Positions 45,383 to 55,500 are shown, counted from the stretch's first letter. The stretch is DNA of 64,000 nt from Forficula auricularia (GCA_024734495.1 JALMQS010000909.1:1-64000); one strand, 5' to 3'. Notes: generated by a model from the letters alone, not told the origin. A program made the numbers and translations.

Positions 45383-45892
45383 CACTACGGTGCAAAAAAT
45401 CGATCCACCCATAAAAACTTTATTAAATAGCAAATTATTTTTAAAATTTTTACAAATAACCATATAATTTGTTCTATTAACTCTTAAACTAACATATTCA
45501 ATAAATATTGTTGAAAATTTTTTAATTTTATAAAAAAATAAATTATTAAATTAAAAGATACAATTACAAATTATCATACTTTCTCAATATCAGTTTACAA
45601 TAAATAAAATTTTAATAAAAGATCAAATTCCATTTGAAATATCAATAAAATGAATCATTTTGAATTAAGCATCATTGATAGAAAAATAAAATATACAAAA
45701 TGGACATTTCCGAAGTTTTCAAGTAGTTCAAATTGTGTGCCTAATTAATCAAGGGCTAAATCAACGACAAGTGGCAAGTACACTTGCAATAAACAATAAT
45801 TTCAATAATCTTACTTATAAAAAAATTAAAAATGATTTACTACTTATTTAATAAAGTTTTTATTGGTGGGTCGATTTTTTTGCACTTAAGTG
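45383..45892 (+). mobile_element. Tc1-like element, internally deleted
   Basis: A 510-bp element between TA dinucleotides (45381-45382 and 45893-45894). Left end CACTACGGTGCAAAAAATCG; the right end, reversed, reads CACTTAAGTGCAAAAAAATC, then GACCCACCAATAAAAACTTT. At about 45730-45800 one frame reads VQIVCLINQGLNQRQVASTL, the first helix-turn-helix of a Tc1-type transposase. The catalytic domain is gone. Confidence 0.8.
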
Positions 45893-45966
45893 TATATTAT
45901 TTCAAGTTGAAATTAAAATAATTTAGAATAGAAGTCCATAGCATCCATATTATTTAATTAATCAAG

Positions 45967-46073
45967 TATGTTGGCAGGTATTTGGACAGGAAAATAGCAA
46001 ATCAAAAGATTCTCTTTGATTTATAAGCGACGTTTTTTATTTGCTACTTTCCTGTCCAAATATCTGCCAACAT
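45967..46073. mobile_element. Short palindromic MITE
   Basis: Arms TATGTTGGCAGGTATTTGGA... and the complement enclose a ~35-bp loop with CTTTGATTTATAAGC. The arm is about 36 bp and nearly perfect. Confidence 0.75.
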
Positions 46074-46180
46074 AATTGATAACTTAGAATAAGTATTTAC
46101 ACCTACACCATAATACTCTGTGTCTTTTGTTTAATACAAAACTTATATAGGAAATATATTGAAAAATTTTCTGTAATCTT

Positions 46181-46363
46181 CATCATCAATTTTTTAATTT
46201 GAAATATTTAATCTGTTTTTGTTCATGGATTCAATTACCTGATAATTTATTATGTCTTTTACTTGCTATAACAACTAAACAAATTTTTCTATATACAATT
46301 GGGTAATTGAACCCATAAGAAATAACAGATAAAATATTTCTAATTAAATGACTGATGATTTTT
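46181..46363. repeat. Imperfect palindrome
   Basis: Left arm ATCATCAATTTTTTAATTTG, GAAATATTTAATCTG, ATGGATTCAATTACCTGATA matches the right arm in complement (ACAATTGGGTAATTGAACCC, AACAGATAAAATATTTC, AATGACTGATGAT). Probably a decayed MITE. Confidence 0.6.
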
Positions 46364-46369
46364 TTTATA

Positions 46370-46860
46370 CATTCACGATATTTGCGTGCGAATATCTAAA
46401 AAACCATAAGTAATAGAGGAAAATTGAATAGATGCAATCTTGTAGCAAATTTTATGAGCTTTTATTTTGTAAAGAATACTTTTTTCCATACCACTCACCG
46501 TTTTTGAGATATAAGCGAAAAATCAAAAATTGATCATTTTCACCCCTACCCACCCCTAAGCACGGTGGCTAGGTCTTATAGTATTTTTACCTCTTTATTA
46601 CTCAAAACATATTCCTTATGAAAAATTCTACCCTCTTAAATGTTTTCTCTAACCCCTTTTTGAGCATTCTTTGACTGGACTACAAAATACTAGTTCCATG
46701 GGAACGCCTGTTACTCATAGGGTATGCAACATATTATGTAGCTACGCTTCGAATATGCGTTAAAGCACGGCGCTTGGAAATATTTTTGCGACTAGCTAGC
46801 AGAATTTTAACAAAAAAATCTGTTGAAACAAAATGAAAACGTTATTTGAGAAGTTCTTCT
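46370..46860. other. No recognised gene
   Basis: No long frame or repeat match. Sequence at 46530-46800 is moderately less AT-rich. Confidence 0.4.
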
Positions 46861-46873
46861 CTGTTTGCGAAAT

Positions 46874-47035
46874 TTGCAAGTAATATTTTTCTTCGTGCCT
46901 CCTTTTTTAGTGCTTGTTGGTGTTGAGAAAATATTTTTAGCCTTTCAATATTAATCAATAGAACAGAGTATTTTCTCAACACCAACGAGCACTGAAAAAG
47001 GAGGCAGGAAGGGAAAATATTACTTGCTTGCTTCT
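46874..47035. repeat. Palindrome preceding a hammerhead-like motif
   Basis: Left arm GCAAGTAATATTTTTCTTCG, TGCCTCCTTTTTTAGTGCTT, GTTGGTGTTGAGAAAATAT; the right arm is its complement ending TTACTTGC at about 47030. The motif at 47044 follows directly. Confidence 0.65.
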
Positions 47036-47043
47036 TGACTCTT

Positions 47044-47088
47044 TGAACCCTGAAGAAGGAGGAAAGATATTCCGAAACATCGGTTTCA
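47044..47088 (+). ncRNA. Hammerhead-ribozyme-like motif (family 1)
   Basis: Order: GAACC (helix I), CTGAAGA, A, GGAG...TTCC (helix II, four pairs including one G-U), GAAACATC, GGTTTC (helix I, five pairs including one G-U). The short helix III is weak here (C opposite A). One extra A lies between core and helix II, as in the other copies. Confidence 0.45.
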
Positions 47089-47222
47089 AAAGCTTATAAA
47101 TGAGAATCATAGCACAATATAATATTACCTACCATTGGTAAAATCACTCGTATCCATAACCAGCATTAATTAACAGGAATAGCGGGGGTGGACAAAAATA
47201 AAAAACAGAGTTTTTATTGAAT

Positions 47223-47266
47223 GGGCCAGACGTTTCGTCGATTAATTTCGACTTCCTCAGTGGCTC
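47223..47266 (-). ncRNA. Hammerhead-ribozyme-like motif (family 2)
   Basis: On the minus strand: GAGCCA, CTGAGGA, A, GTCGA-AATTAA-TCGAC, GAAACGTC, TGGCCC. Helix I pairs GCCA with TGGC; helix II is a perfect five-pair stem with a six-base loop; helix III is the two-pair AC/GU step and C is the cleavage base. Both helices differ in sequence from the family at 51653 while pairing is kept, which supports a real structure. Confidence 0.5.
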
Positions 47267-47783
47267 ATTCTATCACTCTTTGTCAAAAGACAATTCCACT
47301 TACGCGACGAAACATCCTTTAATCCTTTTTATTTAAACTATAATACATTGTTGGATCATGCCCCAATTGCTCAAGAATCTTGAACTTTTACACACTTGAA
47401 CAATCAAAAAATTAAAAAACCTTTAATCAAAATTTATCACAAAAAAAATATGTTTCTACTACATTTAAACAGACAAAGAAAGGATTTATTTATTTATTTT
47501 TGTCCAATCCCCTGCTATTCCTGTTAATTAATTACCTATAATATTATTTAGCACTAATATTTATAAAGTAGACAATAGATATCCGATAATTTTATATAAT
47601 ATTGGGTGAAGTACAAAGTTCTGAGCCTTTCTGTTTGATGGATTTTAATGAGCCATATCTCACGATGTATGCGTCGCATCTGGTCATTCTAAACTGCGAC
47701 TTAAAGGTGACATAACGCTTTAAAAAAAGTTATTTGAGAGTTTTGTGTTTGGAGAAGCCAGTTGTGTGTTAGAGCGTTCTAAA

Positions 47784-48585
47784 ATGGAGGTAAAAAAAGA
47801 GAAAATTCGATACATTCTTCAGTACCAGTACGACCAAGGGGAAAAAGCGGGGCAGGCGGCCAAAAAAATGTGTGCTGTTAATGGACCCAATACAGTATCG
47901 ATTGCAACAGCAAAGCGGTGGTTCCAACGATTCCGTTCTGTTAATATGGACGTCGAAGATGAGACACGCTCTGGTAGGCCAATCGTCGAAAATGTCGATA
48001 AAATCATGGAAATCATCGAGTCCGACCGGCATGCGAGCACTTATTTATTCCATTGCCCAGGAACTGAAGATTAGTCCAAAATCCGTTTGGAACCATTTGC
48101 ATAAGGCTGGTCTCAAGAAGAAGCTCGATGTATGGGTGAAACACTAATTGATGCAAAATAACCTTTTGGACCGAATTGATGCCTGCTAGTCTTTGCTAAA
48201 GCGTAACGAAATCGACCCATTTTTGAAGCAGATGGTTACTGGCGCTGAAAAATGGGTCACATACGAGAACAACAGGCGAAAAAGATCGTGGTCCAAGCAC
48301 GGTTGGCCGGCCCAAACGATCACCAAGCCCCAAAAAGGTTTTACTGTGTGTTTGGTGGGATTGGAGAGGAATCATCCACCATGAGATACTCCCATCTGGC
48401 CAATTACTCAATTCGGACCGATACTGACAACAACTGACAAGATTGAAGCAGGCGATCGACAAGAAGCAACTAGAATTGGCCAATAGGAAGGGTGTTGTTT
48501 TCCACCAAGATAACGCCAGGCTGCACACATCTTTAACGACTCGCCAGAAGCTTCGAGAGCTTAGATGGGAGATTATATCGCACCC
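47784..48585 (+). pseudogene. DD34D mariner transposase, N-terminal and central part (frameshifted)
   Basis: From the ATG at 47784: EKIRYILQYQYDQGEKAGQA, the first helix-turn-helix, then KRWFQRFRSVNMDVED and SGRPIVENVDKIMEIIESDR, the usual bridge. A frameshift near 48035 leads to IAQELKISPKSVWNHLHKAG (second helix-turn-helix), then stops near 48145 and 48187. Next come DPFLKQMVTGAEKWVTYENN, WSKHGWPAQTITKP, VVFHQDNARLHTS (second catalytic Asp) and WEIISHPPY. The first catalytic Asp, normally in VTGDEKW, reads Ala (GCT) here. With frameshifts, stops, the missing Asp and the LINE insertion it is a dead gene. Confidence 0.85.
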
Positions 48586-48609
48586 GCCGTATTGCCCTTC
48601 TAGGGAAGC

Positions 48610-49382
48610 AATAAAAAAGAATTAGAGGACGCCCTGAATGGAATTAACCAAATCATAATAGAAGAAATCAAAATGAAAATAAACAAGAATAAAACCAAGG
48701 TCCTAGTATGTACAAAAAAGAACAAACGAGACAGGAATGCATCAAAATTAACCAAGAAAACCTAGAAGGAGTTAAGGAATTCCGCTACCTAGGAAGTAAA
48801 ATAACATGGGATGGGAGGAGCGAAAACGAAATTAAATCAAGAATTGCCCAAGCAAAAATGGGGTTTAATTCAAAACAAAAACTACTATGCTCCTCCTCAA
48901 TCAGCTTAGAAAACAGGAAGTTGCTATTGAAGACATATGTATGGAGCATAGCCATGTACGGGTGTGAAACCTGGACAATTAGAAAAGCGGAGAGAAAGAG
49001 ATTGGAGGCTTTCGAAATGTGGTGCTACAGAAGAATGATGAATATCAATTGGATGGATAAAATTACAAATGAAGAAGTTCTTAGAAGAATCGGAGAAAAA
49101 AGAACCTTGTGGAGGAGTCTGAGGAAGAGAAGAGGTCAGATGATGGGGCACACACTGAGACATGGGGGACTGCTTAGGGATATCTTGGAGGGGGAGGTGG
49201 GAAAGAAAAGGGGAAGGGGAAGACCCAGATTAGAATATTTCAACCAAATAATTGGGGATATGGGATGCCAGACATTTAGAGAGGTCAAACAGCTGGCGGG
49301 GGACAGAGTCGAGTGGAGACGGATTGTTGCATCAAACCAGTCTTAGGACTGTATACTCGATGATGATGATGATGATGATGTA
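48610..49382 (+). mobile_element. 5'-truncated LINE with (ATG)n tail
   Basis: Encodes the C-terminal part of a reverse transcriptase: ELEDALNGINQIIIEEIKMK, INKNKTKVLVCTKKN, then after a frameshift FRYLGSKITWDGRSENEIKS, LLLKTYVWSIAMYGCETWTI, ERKRLEAFEMWCYRRMM, NEEVLRRIGEKRTLW, GHTLRHGGLLRDILEG and DRVEWRRIVASNQS, TAG at 49345-49347. The very short 3' UTR ends in a GATGATGATG run at 49359-49380 in place of poly-A, a habit seen in RTE-type elements. A second, shorter insertion of the same family is at 55519-55750. Confidence 0.8.
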
Positions 49383-49553
49383 CAGCCCAGACTTGGCACC
49401 AAGAGATTATCATCTTTTCAAGCATTTGCAAAATTTTCTCGATGGTAAAAAACTGGCCTCAAGAGAGGCTTGTAAAAATGAGCTTGTCAAGTTTTTTACC
49501 AATAAGGGCGAGGACTTCTTCAATCGCGGAATTATGAGATTGCCTTCTTTGTA
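49383..49553 (+). pseudogene. DD34D mariner transposase, C-terminal part
   Basis: Continues the mariner reading after the LINE: YSPDLAPRDYHLFKHLQNFL (third catalytic Asp in PRDYH), then LASREACKNELVKFF and a tail ending MRLPSL, TAA. The split falls within the PPY/SPDLAP motif, so the two parts were once contiguous. Confidence 0.85.
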
Positions 49554-49559
49554 ATTTCT

Positions 49560-50005
49560 AAAGTTTCCTCCAATATCTGTCCATTTCTTTCCTTCTGTAC
49601 AGCTAATTGTTGTTTATTTCCCTCTTCCGCCCTTTTCTATACACTTCTAATGATTGTTCTTTGAAAATTTAACTTTCTTTTTTCTTCTTGCTAAGTGAAC
49701 CCGAGATGGGTTTTTTTTTCCCAGCAACGACTCGCCATCTTTCTTAGGACACCCTCTCTGGTTCTATCTACTTCAGGATTATTTATTAAAACTAACAAAT
49801 TAGTCATTCTATCGATAAGACCAAGCCGCTCCAATCTTTTTTCTGGATCCACTCGTTAATTTTTTATGAGTTTATCCCCTTCTATTCGGGAATATAATCA
49901 CACGTTAGCCTTTTATCAGATAGGGTTAAAATAGTTCAAGAAACCTAATAAATAATTTGTGTTTTGAAAACATTGATCAAGAGTTTTTCTTTACAAATAT
50001 TTGTA
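49560..50005. other. No recognised gene
   Basis: Follows the mariner stop codon. No terminal repeat or exon recognised. Confidence 0.4.
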
Positions 50006-50010
50006 TGTAT

Positions 50011-51221
50011 CCGGGTGAATTTTTATTATTTAGAGACAGTCTTATAATTCAAAAAAAATGCATTATATGAAAAAAATTTCAAATAAAAGTTTACTTATAT
50101 CAGGAGGAAACTAAACTACGCTATTGTTTGACGACCTAGAACAAGCTTTCAAGGGTATTTTAAACTCAAGTTCTGTTTTTTAAATAGAAACCTATTTATT
50201 TTTTTTATATTCATAATCTACAAAAAAAAAAACTGAGCAACTTTTATGAGAACTATTTTTTTAACCGACATCAAATAAATAAAATATTAAATCAATTATT
50301 ACATCTCTAATAATTATTTTTAACAATTATTTAAACTAATTATCATCTAATAATGATTAAATAATTAATTATTAAATAAATAATTACTAAATAGAAAAGC
50401 CACAACAATGAAAATAAGGGTTTATAATGATTTTAATACTTCATTATTTGTTACACAGATTTAAAAGATTATTTTCTACTTATTGATTCTATTTAAACTT
50501 TTTGAGTTTAAAAAAGTTACTTTCTCTTGTCATTCCAGTAGATAGTTATATTGTATTACCATAATAAAAATGGAGCATTTTTTGTTGAAGACAGAATTGA
50601 AATGGTCTTAATTTATGGTGAATGTGGAAGAAGTGTGCCATAGGCTGCCATTGAAATGGATGCCGAGCGTTTTCCTGATAGAAATACACCCCCACGAGCT
50701 TCATTTTATCGTGTTGTAAATTTGTTTAAAAACAAAAAACAGGAAATGTAAAGGCTACGAAGAAACTTAAAAGGGCAAAAGACGAAATTGGAACTTCAAT
50801 CCAGAAGACTTGCGATAACACTTTGGAATGTCACAGAACAGTACAAAAATTATTAAATTATTTACTTAATAATTAATTATTTGATCATTATTATTTTATA
50901 ATTAAGTTGAATAATTATTAGGATTTTTTAAGATCTAATAATTGATTTAATATTTTGTTTATTTGATTTCCGATAAAAAAATAGTTCAAATAAAAGTTTT
51001 TCAGCTTTTTTTATAGATTATGAATATGAAAAGAAATATATAGGTTTCCATTTAAAAAACAGAACTTGACCTTAAATACCCTTGAAAGCTTGTTCTATAT
51101 CGACAAACTATAGCGTAGTTTAGTTTCCCCTCAATATAAATAAACCTTTATTTAAAACTTTTTTCATTTAATGCACTGTTTTTGAGTTATACGAATGTCT
51201 CAAGATAAAAAACTCACCAGG
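50011..51221 (+). mobile_element. Long-TIR foldback element with a DUF4817-type fragment
   Basis: Outer ends CCGGGTGAATTTTTATTAT (left) and the complement ending CTCACCAGG (right). Arms of about 370-390 bp (50011-50400 and 50850-51221) match in mirror order (GAGACAGTCTTATAATTCAA, CTAAACTACGCTATTGTTTG, AGAACAAGCTTTCAAGGGTA, CAAGTTCTGTTTTTTAAATA). The centre carries a broken transposase N-terminus. Related pieces lie at 28180-28640, 34405-34935 and 58605-58687. Confidence 0.75.
50570..50830 (+). pseudogene. DUF4817-type transposase N-terminus (broken)
   Basis: One frame reads VEDRIEMVLIYGECGRSVP, a stop, AAIEMDAERFPDRNTPPRAS, FYRVVNLFKNK. The DUF4817 helix-turn-helix recognises element ends in DD41D-type transposases. 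An internal TAG and a frameshift after about 50730 kill it, and no DDE domain follows before the right arm starts. Confidence 0.7.
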
Positions 51222-51557
51222 CATAATGAAAAGATCCCAAGGGTGAATAATTACTGAAAAATGTCTTTTGTTCCTGATTATAAAGATATTTTCCACCCTT
51301 GTACTTGAAATAAATTTCCCTGCATAATTAGCATGATAAGGTCATTTCAAATATTCTTTTGTTTCTAAAAAAAGTTGAGTAAATAAAAAGTAGGAGTATT
51401 GAATTTTTTTGCAACGAAATTTTCTCTGGAGAGAGACGGACTGGTAGAAATTTTAATTGAATGTAATGGAAGGCATCCCAGAGGTAGTGAGGAAAGAAAA
51501 AATTAACACATATAAAATAAGGTGTAATTTATTGGATTCCTTCCTCCTTTCCTTTCA

Positions 51558-51598
51558 AACCGACGTTTCGGAGGATTTTCCCTCCTTCTTCAGGAACA
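51558..51598 (-). ncRNA. Hammerhead-ribozyme-like motif (family 1, left arm)
   Basis: Minus strand: CTGAAGA, A, GGAGG-GAAAAT-CCTCC, GAAACGTC, GGTTTG. Helix II and the core are intact. The 5' side of helix I (CTGTTC) pairs only weakly, so this copy is probably less stable than its partner at 51653. Confidence 0.45.
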
Positions 51599-51652
51599 GT
51601 ACTGTGGAGAGAAGAAGGAAACATTTTATTTGTTTCATTCATTGACCCTTTG

Positions 51653-51695
51653 AAACCCTGAAGAAGGAGGGAAAAATCCTCCGAAACGTCGGTTT
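51653..51695 (+). ncRNA. Hammerhead-ribozyme-like motif (family 1, right arm)
   Basis: AAACC (51653-51657), CTGAAGA (51658-51664), A, GGAGG-GAAAAAT-CCTCC (helix II, five pairs), GAAA with AC/GU helix III, C (51690) at the cleavage position, GGTTT (51691-51695) closing a five-pair helix I. It has all conserved core residues of a type-I hammerhead plus one extra A after A9. Helix III is minimal, so activity would probably need a dimeric or tandem RNA. Confidence 0.5.
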
Positions 51696-51969
51696 GAAAG
51701 GAAAGGAGGAAGGATTCCAATAAATTACACCTTATTTTATATGTGTTAATTTTTCTTTCCTCACTACCCCTGGGCTGCCTTCCATTACATTGAATAAAAA
51801 GTAGAGTTTTCGGTTAAATTTTTTCCATGTCCTACTTAAGATTCAAGTACTTTTGCATAATTCCAATAAGCCATTCTATTCTTCTACTTTTTGTTATTTT
51901 AATTTCCATTGCACAACAAATAGAAATAGATATTAACACATTGGTGGCCGTTGACGTAATTTTACGTCT

Positions 51970-52685
51970 TTTTAACCGACTTCAAAAAAAGGAGGAGGTT
52001 CTCTAATCGACTGATATTTTTTTTTTTTGTGCTTATGTTACCTCATATCTCCGCCAATTGTGAACCGATTTGGATGATTTTTTGCATTGGGTCCAGTCTA
52101 CGTTCCGATTGGTCCCATTTTTTTTTCGTAGGTATTAGACCTTTTTTGTTAGGTATGTTCAGGACTAACTTCTTAATTTATGAACCGATTTCGATCATTC
52201 TTTTTTTATTGGAAAGAGGGGTATCTTAGAGATGGTGCAATATTAATTTGGTCAAGTTCTGATGATAATATCACTATTAATAACATCACTAAAAAGAGAA
52301 AAATAAAAAATTTTAAGAAAAAATAAAACCGACTTCAAAAAAATTAAATGCAACAAATAAAATACACTAAAAGGTATAAAATAATTATTATCTTATTTAG
52401 TTACAACTAAATATTAACATGAAATTACTTTTTGAAGTCGGTGCCAAACATATACCTTTTATGAATCGCACTCGACGGATCTTACTTAGTACGTTTGGAG
52501 GGTACGCTCGCTTATAGGTATAGTTTGTTTGGCACCGACTTCAAAAAGTAATTTCATCTTAATATTTCGTCGTTTAGTTGTAACTAAATAAGATAATAAT
52601 TATTTTATACCTTTTAGTGTATTTTATTTGTTGCATTTAATTTTTTTGAAGTCGGTTTTATTTTTTCTTAAAAATTTTTCAATTC
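51970..52685. mobile_element. GTCGGT foldback family, left arm plus core
   Basis: Begins TTTAACCGACTTCAAAAAAA at 51971, full left-arm series, inner palindrome and central GTCGGTGCCAAAC hairpin; ends at TTGAAGTCGGTTTTATTTTT. The right outer arm is absent. It lies between TTGACGTAATTTTACG and TTGACGTAAAAATATT, which could be remnants of the target. Confidence 0.8.
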
Positions 52686-52920
52686 AATCTACTGTAGCCG
52701 TTGACGTAAAAATATTTCACTTCTTATATTGAAAAATATTTAAATTCCCATAACTCGTAAACCATTGATTTTAGAGATTTCATCTATATAAAATTTTTTG
52801 TTAGGAATTTTATGAACTTTAATAAAGGTCATTATACTAATTTGTGTACATCAAAGGGTTAGGCGGTAATGGTTAAATGTAGATGGTAAAAAAGATAAAC
52901 ACTGCTCTATCGCTCTAGAT

Positions 52921-53713
52921 CAGGGGTCGCCAAACTTTTTTGATCATCGACCCCTATATAATTTTTCGAAATCTCCATCGACCCCCATAAAAGTAATTTT
53001 CTGTTAATTAAAATAAAACTCTATTATATACTGTAATGTACATTTATTTTGTGATTTTAAACATTTATTAAATTAATAGTACATTGTGTGTAAAACAATA
53101 GTTTTATGAAAATATTAATGATGAAATTTAATGATTTTCCCAGAAATAAGTTATACATATTTATTAAATAATATTTATTAAATAATAAGTAATTATAAAT
53201 AAGTAGAAATAATAAGTAAAGTAACTACAGATGTATTGCTTCTTAATCAATGAGATGGGTGTGCCTGGTGTTTTTTTGCAAGGTTCGCTATATTGGGTTC
53301 AAAATTGGTCAATTTTAATCTTAAATCCCCTCGAAACTCCACATTTAATTTATTTCTGTACTTAGTTAAGATTGAATTTACGTGACTGAAACCGGCTTCA
53401 ACCATATAGGAACTTGGAAATGCTAGCACAAATGGCTGAGCTATATCGTAAAGTTTTACATATTTTTGCATTATATTTATATTTGTCCAAAATTTGCTTA
53501 TTGTTAAATTTTTAAGAAGCGTCCTTGATATTAATGATATTAATTCAATTATAAAAAAATTCACAAATTTTACATACTCAATTAGGTATGTGTGATTTGC
53601 GTATTAAGAACTGTTTTTTCTTCGACCCCCAATAGACCCTTTCGATCGGATCGACCCGCGCTTTTGTTAAATAGACCCCTGGGGGTCTATATAGACCACT
53701 TTGGCGACCTCTG
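52921..53713 (-). mobile_element. hAT element with 8-bp target duplication
   Basis: Ends CAGGGGTCGCCAAACTTTTT at 52921 and, reversed, CAGAGGTCGCCAAAGTGGTC at 53713. Flanked by exact CTCTAGAT at 52913-52920 and 53714-53721. The 793-bp body retains only the C-terminal part of a transposase. The empty site in the neighbouring repeat confirms both boundaries. Confidence 0.9.
53247..53564 (-). pseudogene. hAT transposase, C-terminal dimerisation region
   Basis: Minus strand: YDIAQPFVLAFPSSYMVEAG, FSHVNSILTKYRNKLNVEFR, GDLRLKLTNFEPNIANLA, KKHQAHPSH, stop. This is the hATC region of the ZBED5/FAM200-like (Buster/Charlie-type) transposases, which mediates dimerisation; in this family it follows an RNase-H-like catalytic core. 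Here the catalytic core and zinc-finger are deleted. The upstream residues from the first ATG are low-complexity and probably not transposase. Confidence 0.85.
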
Positions 53714-54335
53714 CTCTAGATATTCAACCTCTAAAAAAACTCTCAGGAAGTAAATTTTGAAAATTTTATATTCTAAAAGAATGGTCATTATATATAATTA
53801 GCTCAGATCAATATTTTAGTAGCTAGAAAGGATTTTTAATTTTAATACTTAGGAATTTTTTCTGGATAAACTAAACATTTTTGGAAATTATTAGCAGTTT
53901 TATATAAAGAGGACGTTCCACTATGAATGTGAAAATTATTATTTAAATCCGAGTCATCAACCAATTTCAATATTTTTTGATTCAAAAAATTATTGGGACA
54001 AAATTCACTGAACTTCACTATTTATATGAAAAATATTTAAATTCCCATAACTCGTAAACTATTGATTTTAGAGATTTCATCTTTATAAAATTTTTTGTTA
54101 GGAATTTAATAAAATTTAATAAAGGTCATTATACTAATTTGTCTAAGTCAAAGGGTTAGGCAATAATGGTTAAATTTGCATAGAAAGATAAACGCTCCTC
54201 TATCGCTCTAAATATTGAACCTATAAAAAAACTCACATGAAGTAACATTTTGATAATTTAATATCTTAAAAGAATGGTCATTATCAATAATTAGCTCAGA
54301 TCAATATTTTAATAGCTAGAAAGGATTTTAATTAC

Positions 54336-54783
54336 ATACTATAGAATATAATATAATATATGAACGTAATTAATTAAAATTATAATAAAATTTAAATTAT
54401 AATATTATATAAATTCTACAATGATTTGAATTTTTTTTTAATTTTAAAATTCATAAAACAAATAATTAAATGAATTTATTTTATTTAATTAATTTTTTTT
54501 ATGTCCTTTGACATGATTGTCGTGTCTTAAAATAATACTCTTTGACCATCTTCGCCAGGCGCTAGCCCTTTCCCTTGCCCGCCCCCCAGTTGCTCCTGAC
54601 GCCATTACCTAGTGACATTAACTCGTGTTAAAATTTGTGAATACTCAACAATTTTCTTATATTATGTGAGTTTTCATTGATTTTTATAAATATTTATACT
54701 TAATACGACATATGAAATCAAACGAATTGAATTCGATGCCCTATAATTAAGTATTTAGTCGATTTTCATGTTTTTCTCTACAG
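54336..54783. other. No recognised gene
   Basis: Includes a less AT-rich island at 54535-54615 (TTCGCCAGGCGCTAGCCC and CTTGCCCGCCCCCCAG) without a long frame. Confidence 0.4.
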
Positions 54784-54855
54784 GTTAGGAGATTTCCAAG
54801 CAAATTTGCTCAATCAGCTAATAATCTGCAAAGATCTCGTGATTTCTTTTATTTG
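54784..54855 (+). other. Candidate internal exon, product unknown
   Basis: A 72-nt segment between TTTTTCTCTACAG and GTGAGTG, i.e. strong acceptor and donor sites. It is open in two frames (VRRFPSKFAQSANNLQRSRD... or LGDFQANLLNQLIICKD...). Length is divisible by three. No family recognised and no neighbouring partner exon confirmed, so it may be chance or a UTR exon. Confidence 0.3.
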
Positions 54856-54859
54856 GTGA

Positions 54860-55500
54860 GTGTTAAAATTGTTTTCTTATTATAAGAGTAATGATTTAGG
54901 CCTATAAGTATATTAAATTATTATTATATTGTGTGTGTGGGTGTGTGAGCTCATGTCCCCTTTATACATAAAAAGTAATATATATTTATTTTAATCAACC
55001 AGAGGACCAGCTCACTGATTTCCTCATATCTCGACATAAAATATCTTTTCATTTTAAAATATTGAATTTTTAAAACGATTTTATTATGAATATTATATGA
55101 GAGAGACATTCCTCGAATAAATGTCTCTGCTAGCTAAATGTATAATTTTAATTATTTTTTTTCAATAATCAGCCTGTTATTATGACATAAAAGTGCCCTT
55201 GTATAATTATTCATATTTCTTTTCAATAAAATCATCAGCTCAGGATCGCCATAGCCTACAAGTCCTGACAAGTTTCGCTGCAAGTCAACACTGGTTGTCG
55301 AGGTCAGGCGTACTCGAATTATTATAAAAGCCCCCTTTTATTAGCTGATTTTATTATTTGTCCTTAACATTACAATTATTTATTATTTTATTTCTTCAAG
55401 CCTATATGATTTGCGATAATCAAAATAAAATGAATTTTTTCTGTTTTATTAAATACATTAAGATGTTCCTTAAAATGTTTAGTATTCTAAAGAAATTAAA
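54860..55500. other. No confirmed gene; GC-richer island at 55235-55330
   Basis: 55239-55325 has one open frame (QDRHSLQVLTSFAASQHWLS) but no clear splice sites or family. (TG)n-type run at 54931-54947. Confidence 0.4.

Larger units (their letters stand above)
47602..49560 (+). mobile_element. DD34D mariner element, split by a LINE
   Basis: Left end TTGGGTGAAGTACAAAGTTC resembles mariner terminal repeats. The transposase follows in fragments and is interrupted between HPPY and SPDLAPRD by a LINE 3' end (48610-49382). The terminal repeat expected on the right was not found, so that end is lost. Confidence 0.75.
51455..51795. mobile_element. Foldback insertion with two hammerhead-like motifs
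   Basis: The left arm (GGAAGGCATCCCAGAGGTAG, TGAGGAAAGAAAAAATTAAC, ATAAAATAAGGTGTAATTTA) is mirrored by the right arm ending CTGCCTTCCATTACATT. Each arm ends inward in a hammerhead-like motif, one on each strand, separated by about 55 bp. Short frames on both strands are chance. Inverted pairs of terminal repeats with hammerheads are reported for Penelope-like elements; no reverse transcriptase is present here. Confidence 0.65.
52730..54335 (+). repeat. Direct repeat pair, one copy carrying a hAT insertion
   Basis: 52735-52920 plus 53714-53825 matches 54030-54335 (TTAAATTCCCATAACTCGTA, GATTTTAGAGATTTCATCT, AGGTCATTATACTAATTTGT, CTATCGCTCTA, AGAATGGTCATTAT, TAGCTCAGATCAATATTTTA). The second copy has no insertion and reads CTCTAAATATT where the first has the hAT element. 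Confidence 0.8.
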
